A stretch of 64,000 nucleotides of DNA from Leptothrix discophora (GCF_030705305.1 NZ_JAUZEE010000006.1:267878-331877), one strand, 5' to 3'; positions 51,859 through 61,427 are shown, numbered from the stretch's first letter. Numbers and translations: made by a program. The notes: generated from the letters alone by a model not told the origin.

Positions 51859-53112
51859 ATGACGACCGACACGACCCGACCGAAGGACGCGCCCAGGCGG
51901 CTGCCGCGCGTCGACCTGCCTGCCGACGCCCGCCTGGACACGCTCGCCGTGCGCGAGGGCCTGCCCGCGTCGCCCTGGGGTGAGAACTCCGAGGCGCTGT
52001 TCCTGACCAGCAGCTTCGTGCACCCCGATGCGGCGACGGCGGCAGCGCGCTTCGCCAACGAGGAAGAGGCCTTCGTCTACAGCCGCTTCACCAACCCGAC
52101 GACGATGATGATGGAGCGCCGGCTGGCGGCGCTCGAAGGCACCGAGGCCTGCATCGCGACGTCCAGCGGCATGGCCGCGATCATGCTGCTGGTGATGGGC
52201 CTGCTGAAGGCCGGCGACCACGTCGTCTGCTCGCGCAGCGTGTTCGGCTCGACCATCAAGCTGCTTCAGGGCGAGTTCGGCAAGTTCGGCGTCCAGACCT
52301 CCTTCGTGTCGCAGACCGACGTGGCCGAGTGGCGCGCCGCGATCCGGCCGGAGACCCGGCTGCTGTTTGCCGAGACGCCCAGCAACCCGCTGACCGAGGT
52401 CTGCGACATCCGCGCGCTGGCCGACATCGCCCATGCCGCCGGTGCGCTGCTGGCGGTCGACAACTGCTTCTGCTCGCCGGCGCTGCAGCAGCCCGCGAAG
52501 CTCGGCGCCGACCTGATCATCCATTCGGGCACCAAGTACCTCGATGGCCAGGGCCGCGTCGTGGCCGGCGCCATCTGCGGGCCGGAGGCCATCGTCGAAG
52601 GCAAGTTCGTGCCGGTGATGCGCTCGGCGGGCATGTGCCTGTCGCCGTTCAACGCCTGGGTCGTGCTCAAGGGCCTGGAGACGCTGGCCATCCGCATGCG
52701 CGCGCAGAGCGAGTCGGCGCTGGCCCTGGCGCAGTGGCTAGAACAGCAGCCGCAGGTCGCGACCGTCTGGTATCCGGGCCTGCCGTCGCACCCGCAACAC
52801 GCGCTGGCCATGGCGCAGCAAGGCGGCTGCGGAGGCGCGGTCGTCAGCTTCGTGGTGAGAGGCGAGGGCGCCGCAGCCGGGCGGGCCAACGCCTTCTCGG
52901 TCATCGATGCAACCCGCATCTGCTCGATCACGGCCAACCTCGGCGACACCAAGACCACCATCACGCACCCGGCCAGCACCTCCCATGGTCGCCTCAGCGA
53001 AGAGCAGCGCCTGGCCGCCGGCATCACTCAGGGGATGATCCGCGTGGCCGTCGGACTCGAACACATTGAGGACCTGAAGGCCGACCTCGCGCGCGGCCTG
53101 GCGCTGATCTGA
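51859..53112 (+). CDS. metZ: O-succinylhomoserine sulfhydrylase
   Basis: MetZ makes homocysteine directly from O-succinylhomoserine and sulfide with pyridoxal phosphate. The 417-residue Cys/Met-metabolism enzyme has [44 protein letters not shown], the cofactor lysine K226 in [19 protein letters not shown], and a C-terminal [36 protein letters not shown]. Its place just after purF supports MetZ rather than cystathionine synthase MetB, but sequence alone does not fully separate the two. gltX starts 43 bases after its stop. Confidence 0.92.
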   Translation: MTTDTTRPKDAPRRLPRVDLPADARLDTLAVREGLPASPWGENSEALFLTSSFVHPDAATAAARFANEEEAFVYSRFTNPTTMMMERRLAALEGTEACIATSSGMAAIMLLVMGLLKAGDHVVCSRSVFGSTIKLLQGEFGKFGVQTSFVSQTDVAEWRAAIRPETRLLFAETPSNPLTEVCDIRALADIAHAAGALLAVDNCFCSPALQQPAKLGADLIIHSGTKYLDGQGRVVAGAICGPEAIVEGKFVPVMRSAGMCLSPFNAWVVLKGLETLAIRMRAQSESALALAQWLEQQPQVATVWYPGLPSHPQHALAMAQQGGCGGAVVSFVVRGEGAAAGRANAFSVIDATRICSITANLGDTKTTITHPASTSHGRLSEEQRLAAGITQGMIRVAVGLEHIEDLKADLARGLALI

Positions 53113-53155
53113 GCCATCGGCCATCGCCGATGCAGACCCGAACGAGCACGTTTCC

Positions 53156-54550
53156 ATGACCCAAGTCCGCACCCGCTTCGCGCCGTCCCCGACCGGCTTC
53201 ATCCACCTCGGCAACATCCGCTCGGCCCTCTATCCCTGGGCCTACGCACGCGCCACGAAGGGCGTGTTCGTGCTGCGCATCGAGGACACCGACGTCGAGC
53301 GGTCCTCGCTGGAAGCGGTCGACGTGATCGTCGAGGGCATGCGCTGGCTCGGGCTGGACCATGACGAGGGTCCGTTCTATCAGATGCAGCGCATGGACCG
53401 GTACAAGGAGGTCCTCGCGCAGATGCAGGCGCAGGGCCTGGTCTATCCCTGCTACATGAGCACGGCCGAACTCGACGCGCTGCGCGAACGCCAGATGGCC
53501 GCCAAGGAAAAGCCGCGCTACGACGGCACCTGGCGTCCTGAAGAAGGCAAGTTGCTGCCGCCGGTGCCCGAGGGCGTACGCCCGGTGCTGCGCTTCCGCA
53601 CGCCGCAGGGCGGGTCGGTGGTCTGGGACGACAAGGTCAAGGGCCGCATCGAGATCAGCAACGACGAGCTGGACGATCTGGTGGTGGCCCGTCCGGACGG
53701 CACGCCGACCTACAACTTCTGCGTGGTCGTCGACGACATCGACATGCAGATCACGCACGTGATCCGCGGCGACGACCACGTCAACAACACGCCGCGCCAG
53801 ATCCACGTCTTCCGCGCCCTGGGCCACGAGCCGCCGGTCTACGCCCACCTGCCGACCGTGCTCAACGAGCAGGGCGAGAAGATGAGCAAGCGCCACGGTG
53901 CCAAGCCGGTGACGCAGTACCGCGACGAGGGCTACCTCGCCGACGCGGTCGTCAACTACCTGGCGCGGCTGGGCTGGAGCCACGGCGACGACGAGATCTT
54001 CAGCCGCGAGCAGCTGGTCGAGTGGTTCGACCTGGATCACCTCGGCCGCAGCGCCGGCCAATTCGACGAGGCCAAGCTGCGCTGGGTCAACGCCCAGCAC
54101 ATGAAGCGCTGCGACAACGCGGTCCTGGCCGGCCTGGTGGTCGAGCAGCTCGCCCGCATCGGCGTGACGACAGTGGCCGACGAGCGCCTGGCGGCGCTGT
54201 GCGCGCTGTTCAAGGATCGCTGCAGCACGACGGTCGAACTGGCCGACTGGCTGGCCATCTACTTCCGCGACGTCCAGCCCAGCGACGAGGACCGCGCAGC
54301 GCACCTGGGCGAGGCGGTGCGCCCGGCTCTGGGTGCGCTGGCACAGCGTCTGGAGGAGCTGGCGAGCTGGGATGCGCCTTCGATCGCCGAGGCCCTCAAG
54401 GCCACGCTGGCCGAGTTCAAGCTGAAGATGCCGCAACTGGCCGTGCCGGTGCGGGTGGCCGTCTGCGGTCGCGCGCAGACGCCCTCGGTCGACGCCGTGT
54501 TGTCGCTGTTCGACAAAAAAAATGCGCTCGAACGCTTGCGTCGCGTTTGA
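53156..54550 (+). CDS. gltX: Glutamyl-tRNA synthetase
   Basis: This 464-residue class I synthetase charges tRNA-Glu. It has [28 protein letters not shown] with the HIGH-like H17-L-G-N20, [12 protein letters not shown], and KMSKR at residues 242-246 ([12 protein letters not shown]). The C-terminal anticodon-binding domain ([34 protein letters not shown]) is complete. Two identical copies of tRNA-Glu lie just downstream. The 3' end of the gene overlaps the predicted promoter of the tRNA cluster, which may link tRNA transcription to gltX. Confidence 0.97.
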   Translation: MTQVRTRFAPSPTGFIHLGNIRSALYPWAYARATKGVFVLRIEDTDVERSSLEAVDVIVEGMRWLGLDHDEGPFYQMQRMDRYKEVLAQMQAQGLVYPCYMSTAELDALRERQMAAKEKPRYDGTWRPEEGKLLPPVPEGVRPVLRFRTPQGGSVVWDDKVKGRIEISNDELDDLVVARPDGTPTYNFCVVVDDIDMQITHVIRGDDHVNNTPRQIHVFRALGHEPPVYAHLPTVLNEQGEKMSKRHGAKPVTQYRDEGYLADAVVNYLARLGWSHGDDEIFSREQLVEWFDLDHLGRSAGQFDEAKLRWVNAQHMKRCDNAVLAGLVVEQLARIGVTTVADERLAALCALFKDRCSTTVELADWLAIYFRDVQPSDEDRAAHLGEAVRPALGALAQRLEELASWDAPSIAEALKATLAEFKLKMPQLAVPVRVAVCGRAQTPSVDAVLSLFDKKNALERLRRV

Positions 54551-54564
54551 AAGCACTCCATAAT
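54536..54564 (+). promoter_or_regulatory. Predicted promoter of the tRNA cluster
   Basis: TTGCGT (54536-54541) and CATAAT (54559-54564) are exactly 17 bases apart. The -35 lies inside the last codons of gltX. About 105 bases separate it from the first tRNA. Confidence 0.5.
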
Positions 54565-54670
54565 TGCATTCTCGCTTGAACAAGGCGGCGCTTGATGAAG
54601 CAAGCAGCAACGGAATCGAAAAAAGCTGAAAAGCAAACAAGGTTCCAGAGCAGTTTGCGACGTCTCCAAC

Positions 54671-54746
<76 letters not shown>

Positions 54747-54779
54747 ATTTGGTGCCGCCGAGTTTGACGTCAAGGTCTT

Positions 54780-54855
54780 GACCCCTTCGTCTAGAGGCCT
54801 AGGACACGACCCTTTCACGGTTGTAACAGGGGTTCGAATCCCCTAGGGGTCGCCA
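54780..54855 (+). tRNA. tRNA-Glu (anticodon UUC), copy 1
   Basis: GACCCCT pairs with AGGGGTC, discriminator G and encoded CCA follow. The anticodon loop CTTTCAC carries TTC. The T-loop TTCGAAT is canonical. The gene is identical to the copy at 55055. Confidence 0.96.
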
Positions 54856-54913
54856 AGTTTGACGAGACTTGGCGGGAATCATCAAAAGTGGTTCTGCTGA
54901 TCGTCACCGACGC

Positions 54914-54990
54914 GGAGTGGTAGTTCAGTTGGTTAGAATACCGGCCTGTCACGCCGGGGGTCGCGGGTTCGAGTCCCGTCCACTCCGCCA
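54914..54990 (+). tRNA. tRNA-Asp (anticodon GUC), copy 1
   Basis: GGAGTGG pairs with CCACTCC, followed by G and encoded CCA. The anticodon loop CTGTCAC in the CCGGC/GCCGG stem carries GTC. The T-loop is TTCGAGT. Identical to the copy at 55201. Confidence 0.96.
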
Positions 54991-55054
54991 AGTATCTTTC
55001 GGGTCATGTCTTATTCATGGCCCGTTTCTTTTTGAATGGTTGATTGTTGCGTCT

Positions 55055-55130
55055 GACCCCTTCGTCTAGAGGCCTAGGACACGACCCTTTCACGGTTGTA
55101 ACAGGGGTTCGAATCCCCTAGGGGTCGCCA
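55055..55130 (+). tRNA. tRNA-Glu (anticodon UUC), copy 2
   Basis: This is identical over its length to the tRNA-Glu at 54780, including the encoded CCA. The spacers that flank the two copies differ, so the duplication is not recent or the spacers have diverged. Confidence 0.96.
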
Positions 55131-55200
55131 AGTTTGTCGATGCTTGGCGGAGATCGAAGATTCGATCTTGCAGATTCGACGCTGGTTTCAGCACCACTGC

Positions 55201-55277
55201 GGAGTGGTAGTTCAGTTGGTTAGAATACCGGCCTGTCACGCCGGGGGTCGCGGGTTCGAGTCCCGTCCACTCCGCCA
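55201..55277 (+). tRNA. tRNA-Asp (anticodon GUC), copy 2, probable integration site
   Basis: Identical to the tRNA-Asp at 54914 with encoded CCA. It is the last tRNA before the recombinase genes, which start 214 bases downstream on the same strand, the usual layout of an element inserted at a tRNA 3' end. Confidence 0.96.
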
Positions 55278-55299
55278 ACCCCCTTTTTGAAGGGGAGCT

Positions 55300-55335
55300 A
55301 AGCCGATGTAAGTCTTTGACTTGCAACGGCTTTTT
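55300..55335 (+). terminator. Terminator of the tRNA cluster
   Basis: AAGCCG...CGGCTT encloses a second stem GTAAGTC / GACTTGC with a TTT loop, giving a long hairpin (55300-55332) followed by TTTTT. It lies 22 bases after the last tRNA-Asp. Confidence 0.75.
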
Positions 55336-55355
55336 GCTTTCTGGGTCTCCTTTTT

Positions 55356-55436
55356 CTGCTACCCCGTCTACGGTCGACGGTGCTACCCCGAAACGACTTC
55401 GGTGTAGCAGTCCGGTGTAGCAGAGCGGTGTAGCAG
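55356..55436. repeat. Array of 11-bp direct and inverted repeats beside tRNA-Asp
   Basis: Three exact copies of CGGTGTAGCAG stand at 55400-55410, 55413-55423 and 55426-55436, at a 13-base pitch. Two inverted, one- or two-mismatch versions, CTGCTACCCCG at 55356-55366 and GTGCTACCCCG at 55380-55390, lie before them. The array fills the space between the tRNA terminator and the first recombinase gene, as expected of arm-type recombinase sites, an excisionase site, or an operator for the recombinase gene. Confidence 0.75.
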
Positions 55437-55490
55437 TCACCGCCCGCCATCGAAGTGCTCGCCGAGGTCCAAAGCGACCAAGGGGCATCG

Positions 55491-57173
55491 ATGAGTCAAT
55501 CCTCCAATGCCGTCCGACGCCTCGCGCTCGTTGGCGGCAAGTCCGCGGCGAAGCTGCCGCAGTACATGCACCGTCGCGGCGACATGCTGTACTTCAAGCG
55601 GAAGATTCCGGCAGACGCCGCCGATGCGTTCCCCGCCTTCAAGGAACAGGTCTGGAAGGCGCTCGGAACGAACCTGCTGGCGAAGGCCAAGGTCCGCCTT
55701 GCGGTCGAGGTGACGGAGTTCAACCTGACGCTCGCAGCGTTCCGCCGCAATAAGGCTGCTCAGGAGCGTGACCAGGAGAGGGAACCGGCGCCGCCAGGAC
55801 TTGCGCTTGTCGGTGGCCGTTCTGGCGAGGCCCAGACTCAAGGCCTGCTTGAAGCTGTTCGACCCGCCGTTGCCTCCGCGACCGTCGAAATTGCTGCCCT
55901 TGCTCTCCCGGCGGCGTCGCCGAGCACGGAGCCGCGGCCACTTGGCCAGGCCGTTGTCGGGCAGGAAGCGCAACTAGAGGCCGACCGCTTGAAACTACTT
56001 CGCAGCCTAGAAGCCGGACTTGAGCAGTTGCGGCTGATGACGCAGGGCGCCGAGTCTGCCGTCCCGGCATCCCCCGCCCGAAGCCGGGCAGAGCAGAAGC
56101 TTCAGCATTCGCCGCTTGCAACCGCGGTCGCGCCGAGGGTGGTTGGGCCAACGCAGACCCTGATGCATCTGCTGGAAGATTGGAAACAGACCCAGACCCG
56201 GCCTCGAACCATCAGCGCTTATGAGACGGCCGTCATGGAGTTTCGGAAGCTCCATGGCACCATCCCGGTCGAGGCCATCACGCGGCCGATGGTGCGTGCA
56301 TATAGAGACCACCTCATAGACCAGGGGCTGTCGAAGGGAACCATCGAGAACCGCATCGGCTTCCTGTCGACCCTGATTCGTCACGGCATGACTGAGCTCG
56401 TCGAGCATCTTGCAGGTAACCCCTTCGAACGCATCGGCGTTGTTGGCGCTTCAGGGCTCAAGCCAAAGAAGGACCGGCGCGCGTACGAGGTCTGGGAGTT
56501 GAACTTGCTCTACGCGAGCGAGCTGTACACGCAGGGCTACCGCCCAGAGGGCCAGTCCATTGACGCGGCGTACTGGCTGCCGCTCATGGGCCCATTCGTA
56601 GGAGGCCGCATCGAGGAGCTGTGTCAGCTGGCCATCTCTGACGTGCAGTCAATCAACGGCGTCTGGTGTCTGCGCATCTGCAACCTCGACGAAGACCAGA
56701 AGCTCAAGAACGAAGGCTCGTTCCGCCGCGTGCCCCTCCATGATGAACTCATCAAGTGCGGGTTCCTGGCATACGCAGCGAAGGTTGCCGCTGCCGGTCA
56801 TAGGCGCCTCTTCCCCACGCTCAGCAACCGCAACGCGAACGAAATCTACTCGAACTCCCCTGGCAAATGGTGGGGCCGCTACTGCGACCGAATCGGGCTG
56901 ACGGACCATCGCCTCGACTACCACTCGTTCCGCTACCTTATGAAGCAGCGCTTGGGCCTCTGCGGCGTTGAGAACGAGCCGAGGGACGCACTGCTGGGCC
57001 ACTGGGCCAGCGACAGTAACGCCAAGCGCGTTTACATGCGCGCCGAGGAAAACCAGTATCCCTTTCCGAGCCTTGTCGCTGCGATGAAGAAGCTGCGCTA
57101 CGACGAGCTCAGGATTGAGCACCTGTACGTCGCCCACCCATACGAGGGCGTGGGCGAGCACCTGGTGCGTTGA
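55491..57173 (+). CDS. Tyrosine recombinase / site-specific integrase, paralogue 1
   Basis: This 560-residue protein is a tyrosine recombinase. The N-terminus (PQYMHRRGDMLYFKRKIPADAADAFPAFKEQVWKALGT) matches the DUF6538-type start of many phage-like integrases. A long variable region and a SAM-like core-binding domain (TLMHLLEDWKQTQTRPRTISAYETAVMEFRKLHG) come next, and then the catalytic domain with R373 (GGRIEEL), H478-S-F-R481, H504 (LLGHW) and nucleophile Y515 (RVYMR). ATG 55491 has AAGGGG upstream and was preferred to GTG 55455. It resembles the next gene by roughly 45 percent in the C-terminal half (estimated by eye). Codon use is less GC-extreme than in the core genes upstream. Confidence 0.9.
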   Translation: MSQSSNAVRRLALVGGKSAAKLPQYMHRRGDMLYFKRKIPADAADAFPAFKEQVWKALGTNLLAKAKVRLAVEVTEFNLTLAAFRRNKAAQERDQEREPAPPGLALVGGRSGEAQTQGLLEAVRPAVASATVEIAALALPAASPSTEPRPLGQAVVGQEAQLEADRLKLLRSLEAGLEQLRLMTQGAESAVPASPARSRAEQKLQHSPLATAVAPRVVGPTQTLMHLLEDWKQTQTRPRTISAYETAVMEFRKLHGTIPVEAITRPMVRAYRDHLIDQGLSKGTIENRIGFLSTLIRHGMTELVEHLAGNPFERIGVVGASGLKPKKDRRAYEVWELNLLYASELYTQGYRPEGQSIDAAYWLPLMGPFVGGRIEELCQLAISDVQSINGVWCLRICNLDEDQKLKNEGSFRRVPLHDELIKCGFLAYAAKVAAAGHRRLFPTLSNRNANEIYSNSPGKWWGRYCDRIGLTDHRLDYHSFRYLMKQRLGLCGVENEPRDALLGHWASDSNAKRVYMRAEENQYPFPSLVAAMKKLRYDELRIEHLYVAHPYEGVGEHLVR

Positions 57174-57386
57174 CGAACCGGCTCGTCGACTCGACTGAGG
57201 TCTCAGCGCCGTTCGCCCGCTCTGGCAACGCTACCGGTCGCGCCGCTTCCCGCCTGTGCGTCCACGCACAAACCGGTCTGTCGGCCATCTTCTCAGGCCG
57301 AATCCGGCTTCGGACAATGTGAGCCTCGCCACTGAGCACTCAAGTCAGCCTCACGAAGTCGAAAACCGATGACGTGAGACCTCGCC

Positions 57387-59096
57387 ATGTCGACCGATAC
57401 CACTACCCCCAAGCCAAGCAGTGCCGCCACCATTCCGCCCCAGTCGGAGTGGCCTCCCTACCTCGCTCTGAGAGGGAAGACGTTCAACTTCAAGCGCAAG
57501 TTCCCGGCACTTGTCGTTCGCCATTCCGGAGGCCGGTACAAAAAGGACGCTCATCAATGGAAGTCGCTTGGCACCTCGGACTTCGAAGTCGCGGTCAAGC
57601 GCCTCGCGGAGGAAACAACGCGCTTCGACCGGCGTATGGACGCCCTCATCGCGAAAGTGAACGAGAGTCCAAAGGCGTCAAAGGCAGCCAGAGGCGAGGG
57701 CACGACAAAGTACCTCCTGCCCGAGCACATTCCATACATTCTTGAACGCTACGCGTGCGGCATCCTGCAAGACGATGATGAAGAGCGCGAGGGAATGAAC
57801 CCCGAGGAGCGGGCGGAGCACATTGAGCGCCTCGAGAGTTGGATTTTCGATTACAAGCAGAGCTGCGCCATTGGTGACTTCTTGCCCGTCGAAGAACTAT
57901 CTGCTGAGATTCTCAGCCTTGAGTGTCTGATTGCCCCCCCAGGCTCCGAAGTGCGTCAGCAGTTCCTTTGGGAACTCATGAGCCGAGACATCGAGCTCGC
58001 GGAGACGCAGCTCGCACGTGCCAGAGGGAAGCTCGTCAAGGCGCCAAAGGAACTTCCCATTGCGCCTCGCGACATACCGACCATGCGGGACCTTTACTGC
58101 AGTTGGGCGCTGGGCCAAAAGATTGACCGCACGAAGGACACCTACCTCTCCTTTGTCGAGGAGTTCGAGGCGCTCTACGGTGCGCTTCCTGTCGCATCCA
58201 TCACCCACGACGAGCACGGGCTTGGGTACCGCAACTACCTCGGCAACTGCGATTGGGTTCGTCCGACGGTCCAGAACCGCATTGGCGGCCTTGCGACGCT
58301 GGTGCGGCACGGAGTTTCCGAGGGCTTGGTCAAGCTCGCTGGGAACCCCTTCGACCACATCAAGCTCGACATGATTCCGGACACTCCTGCGAGCGAGCAG
58401 CGCCGTTCCTACGAGCTCGCCGAGTTGCAGACAATCTTCGGCGACGCTCGCTACCCGACATGGAACGGCGTCAAAGGCCAATGCGCGGAAGTCGCGCACT
58501 GGGGACCCTTGGTGGGCATCTTTACTGGGGCGCGCATCGAGGAGGTTTGCCAGGCGAGGGTAGATGACGTCCGGCGGCTGAACGGCGTCTGGGTTCTCCG
58601 AATTACCAACCTAGGCCCCGACCAGAGACTCAAAGCCGACGGAAGCTTCAGGTACGTCCCCATTCACGACGAACTCATCGAGTGCGGCTTCCTGCAGTTC
58701 GCAGCGGAACAGAAGCGCGGAGGGCACGAACGGCTCTTCCCCTCGCTGAGCAACGACAACAAGAACAAGACCTTCTCGAGTGCCTACAGCAAGTGGTACG
58801 GGCGATACCTTGACGCCCTGGGGATGTCTGACCCTCGACTCTGCTATCACAGTTTCCGATTCAGCTTCAAACAGCAACTGGCGATTTGCAACGTTCAGTT
58901 CTTGACAGTAGATGCCCTCGCTGGGCACTGGCTGGAGGAGAAGGTTTCCGGGCGCGGTTATATGCGCGTGCAGGACCGGCAGTACCCCCTACCTCTGCTT
59001 GTTGATGCCATTAAGAAGCTCAAGTACGAGGGTCTGGACCTGTCACGTTTCATCGTCGGTAACCCGATGGATGGCGTCGACGAGGTGTTGGGATGA
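57387..59096 (+). CDS. Tyrosine recombinase / site-specific integrase, paralogue 2
   Basis: This 569-residue tyrosine recombinase is a paralogue of the previous gene. Its N-terminus (PYLALRGKTFNFKRKFPAL) is of the same DUF6538-like type. The middle part is different and acidic (DDDEEREGMNPEERAEHIERLESW). The catalytic residues are R383 (GARIEEV), H488-S-F-R491, H514 (LAGHW) and Y525 (RGYMR). Both proteins end in a similar P-x-x-GV-x-E-x-L tail. The 213-base gap from paralogue 1 holds no clear terminator, so co-transcription is likely. Its 3' end faces the large recombinase-like gene with 21 bases between them. Confidence 0.88.
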   Translation: MSTDTTTPKPSSAATIPPQSEWPPYLALRGKTFNFKRKFPALVVRHSGGRYKKDAHQWKSLGTSDFEVAVKRLAEETTRFDRRMDALIAKVNESPKASKAARGEGTTKYLLPEHIPYILERYACGILQDDDEEREGMNPEERAEHIERLESWIFDYKQSCAIGDFLPVEELSAEILSLECLIAPPGSEVRQQFLWELMSRDIELAETQLARARGKLVKAPKELPIAPRDIPTMRDLYCSWALGQKIDRTKDTYLSFVEEFEALYGALPVASITHDEHGLGYRNYLGNCDWVRPTVQNRIGGLATLVRHGVSEGLVKLAGNPFDHIKLDMIPDTPASEQRRSYELAELQTIFGDARYPTWNGVKGQCAEVAHWGPLVGIFTGARIEEVCQARVDDVRRLNGVWVLRITNLGPDQRLKADGSFRYVPIHDELIECGFLQFAAEQKRGGHERLFPSLSNDNKNKTFSSAYSKWYGRYLDALGMSDPRLCYHSFRFSFKQQLAICNVQFLTVDALAGHWLEEKVSGRGYMRVQDRQYPLPLLVDAIKKLKYEGLDLSRFIVGNPMDGVDEVLG

Positions 59097-59117
59097 CCCG
59101 AGCCGCGGACGTTTTGC

Positions 59118-61307
59118 TTAGCGCACGCTGGCCCCTCGCCGAGCCTGCAGCTCAGTCATCGCTTGGGTAATGCCACTTGTGAGTGCACGGAGTCCATCTG
59201 AGGCGCTCAGATGCGCGTACTCCTTCATCACGGTTGCCAGCGTGTCATGCAGCAGCGTCGCCACGGTTACGTAGTCAGCCGGGTTTCGTTTCAGATGGTC
59301 GGTTGCAATGATGTGCCGAACAGCGTGTGCCCCGAAGCCAATGCAACCCGGAATATGTATCCTGGTGAGCGCCTTCAGCCGATTTGATAGACCGTCCGCT
59401 GTCCAGCCCTGTTGCTCGACTCCGAACTCGAGCGCAAGGTGAACTTTGGCCTTGCGAGGGCCTAAGACCGTGGGAAGAAAGAGTCGGTCGGAGACATCGG
59501 CATCGATGAGGTAGGGACGTGCCTCGGATAGATACCGCTCGAGCCACGGTACAACCCTAGCATCCACCGATGCGGAGTACGGCTGGCACGCCGCACCGGC
59601 TTCGTTCTTGAAGTCACTCGGCTCGAAGAAGATGCCCCAGGCACCCGGACCTGTCCTCCGCAAGTGACCCGTGTTGTCGGGCTTGTACTCCATCAAGGCG
59701 TACATGCCCACGCGCAACGGATTGCTGATGAGCATCCGAACAAAGACTATGTCACGGAGCCAACTCAGATAGTCCCTGCGATGCTCGATGGGAGGAGGCG
59801 TCGACTCGAGGGCTTCGGCGAAGGCCACGAGGTGTAGGAGCGGGAAATCGTCCTGAAGGATGGTTTCAATACGCTCTCGAGGATGACGAGAGCGTCCAAT
59901 TCGTGCTCTCCGCTCCAGCAAGTTGGTGAATGACAGAAGGCGCTCATACGCACGAGAGCAATGCGACTGCCATGCTTGCTTCAGTTCAGGCCCATCGCCC
60001 GACAGCTCAAGTTCTTCGCGAACGCTGTCGGGAAGCGTCTTCGCGAGACCGGGCGTCGACCAAACGTAGCCGGTGATTGGTTTGATATGCGACCGTACGT
60101 GTCCGAGAAACATCATCAATCCGTTGTGAACAATGCCGTCGGCGCGCCTCGTCATCCACCTCGTATGCGCCTCTACATGAGCCGGTAATGCCAGCCACGC
60201 CAGAGTGTCTGCCTCTGCCAACGCAAGGCCAATTCCATCGGGCGCAGGCAAGGCAAGGCGGCCAAGATAGCTGGCGATGCTGCCAAAGTGAACGCCGGCG
60301 GTCGCGCACACTTGTCCGTCGCAGACTGCGGCAGGAGGAACGCGGAACGAGGTCTTCTCCAGAGGCTTCACGCGCCAGGAATTCCGCTGTGTCGCGCCTT
60401 CCCTGGTCAAGTCGGACTTGAATCGAGTCAGGTCTTTCCACTGTGTCGCAATCCGTGGGGTGAATTTGATGGCGTAGGCGCCCTTGCGGCGATTGCGCTG
60501 CATCCGCTGACCGAATTTGGTCGAAGGTCGCTTTTCGTGCGGAGTTCTGGAGTACCGCGTGCGCCGGGTTGGAGGGAGGCGGCGTACCAGCGCACCCTTC
60601 GGAAGTTCGAGAGCAATCTCGAGACTTGCAATGACGTGTACGTCCACAGACTTTGGAAGCCCTTCCCCGAGCTTCCAACGTCGCAATGTGGGTGCCGCAA
60701 CGCCTATGCTGCGCGCAATCTGAGGCAATGAATGCGGCGACGCGTCTACGGCCAGCTTGAGGGCATCTGAGAACCGCTCGGGTAACGTGTCCAGCAGGCG
60801 CAACTGGTCATGCAACGTACGCCAGCGCAACAGCTGCTCGGCTCGGTCTCGACGTGTTCGTTCGGCATGACTATCCTGAATCCCATCTTGAAACCGCAAG
60901 AACATGTCATCGAAATCTGTCCCGAAGTGCTTTCCAACCAAGGCATCCGGAGAAATTTCATGAACTCTGCGCCACAGGTTGAGCGCGGCGACTAGGTTGT
61001 CCACCTGCTGCTTTGGCATTCCGCCATCGCTTAGCAGATTGCGACCCGCGTCAGTTAGTGACGCGTAAGTCATAGTGAGCGTTGCACCCAACTCTGAAGC
61101 TATCTGCCTTTCCGTGGTTTTAGTGTCGACGTCGGCGGGGTTTTGAGATTCCTTGAGCATGAACTGGTAGTGAAGTTGGTCTTCTAACGGCATCGTTAGA
61201 TTGCGAATAACGGGAAAGCAGAGAGCAAAGAGGGACGGCGTTGGAAAATCCGTCGGAACTTGATATGCACTTGGTTGATGAACAGCGAAACAATTGCCGT
61301 TATTCAC
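59118..61307 (-). CDS. Large HTH plus tyrosine-recombinase-like protein
   Basis: This protein of up to 729 residues is not a standard integrase but has recombinase features. Numbered from the GTG at 61307, residues 193-220 look like a helix-turn-helix (LPQIARSIGVAAPTLRRWKL). The C-terminal third has R532 (NPLRVGMYALMEY), H661-A-V-R664, H687 (LLHDTLATVM) and Y697 (MKEYAHL) in the order and spacing of a tyrosine recombinase catalytic set. The start is unsure: GTG 61307 and ATG 61193 both lack a good ribosome site. It is convergent with the two shorter recombinases. Three-recombinase mobile modules are known (RIT elements, gamma-mobile-trio), but this family was not assigned. Confidence 0.65.
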   Translation of the reverse strand: MNNGNCFAVHQPSAYQVPTDFPTPSLFALCFPVIRNLTMPLEDQLHYQFMLKESQNPADVDTKTTERQIASELGATLTMTYASLTDAGRNLLSDGGMPKQQVDNLVAALNLWRRVHEISPDALVGKHFGTDFDDMFLRFQDGIQDSHAERTRRDRAEQLLRWRTLHDQLRLLDTLPERFSDALKLAVDASPHSLPQIARSIGVAAPTLRRWKLGEGLPKSVDVHVIASLEIALELPKGALVRRLPPTRRTRYSRTPHEKRPSTKFGQRMQRNRRKGAYAIKFTPRIATQWKDLTRFKSDLTREGATQRNSWRVKPLEKTSFRVPPAAVCDGQVCATAGVHFGSIASYLGRLALPAPDGIGLALAEADTLAWLALPAHVEAHTRWMTRRADGIVHNGLMMFLGHVRSHIKPITGYVWSTPGLAKTLPDSVREELELSGDGPELKQAWQSHCSRAYERLLSFTNLLERRARIGRSRHPRERIETILQDDFPLLHLVAFAEALESTPPPIEHRRDYLSWLRDIVFVRMLISNPLRVGMYALMEYKPDNTGHLRRTGPGAWGIFFEPSDFKNEAGAACQPYSASVDARVVPWLERYLSEARPYLIDADVSDRLFLPTVLGPRKAKVHLALEFGVEQQGWTADGLSNRLKALTRIHIPGCIGFGAHAVRHIIATDHLKRNPADYVTVATLLHDTLATVMKEYAHLSASDGLRALTSGITQAMTELQARRGASVR
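61205..61305. repeat. Inverted 9-mer GAATAACGG / CCGTTATTC at the start of the large recombinase-like gene
   Basis: GAATAACGG (61205-61213) and its reverse complement (61297-61305) flank the two possible starts of the gene. They may be operator half-sites; only 9 bases match, so chance is possible. Confidence 0.3.
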
Positions 61308-61427
61308 TCAGAGGCCGTCCTACTGGCGGCATACGTCGCCGGGTGTCGAGCCCGGCTTGCTTTGTGTAGGGACGCTGTTTAAACGTGGCTGCAACTGCCA
61401 AGGGGCGGCAAAGGCGCCTCGCGAGGG

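Noticed and set aside
55356..55436. Repeat array as a CRISPR
   Set aside because: The repeats are 11 bases with 2-base spacers and two inverted copies; there are no unique spacers and no cas genes.
61330..61360. Possible tRNA fragment or attachment site
   Set aside because: GCCGGG / CCCGGC with a seven-base loop resembles a T-arm, but the loop TGTCGAG does not match TTCRA and no acceptor or anticodon arm is present.
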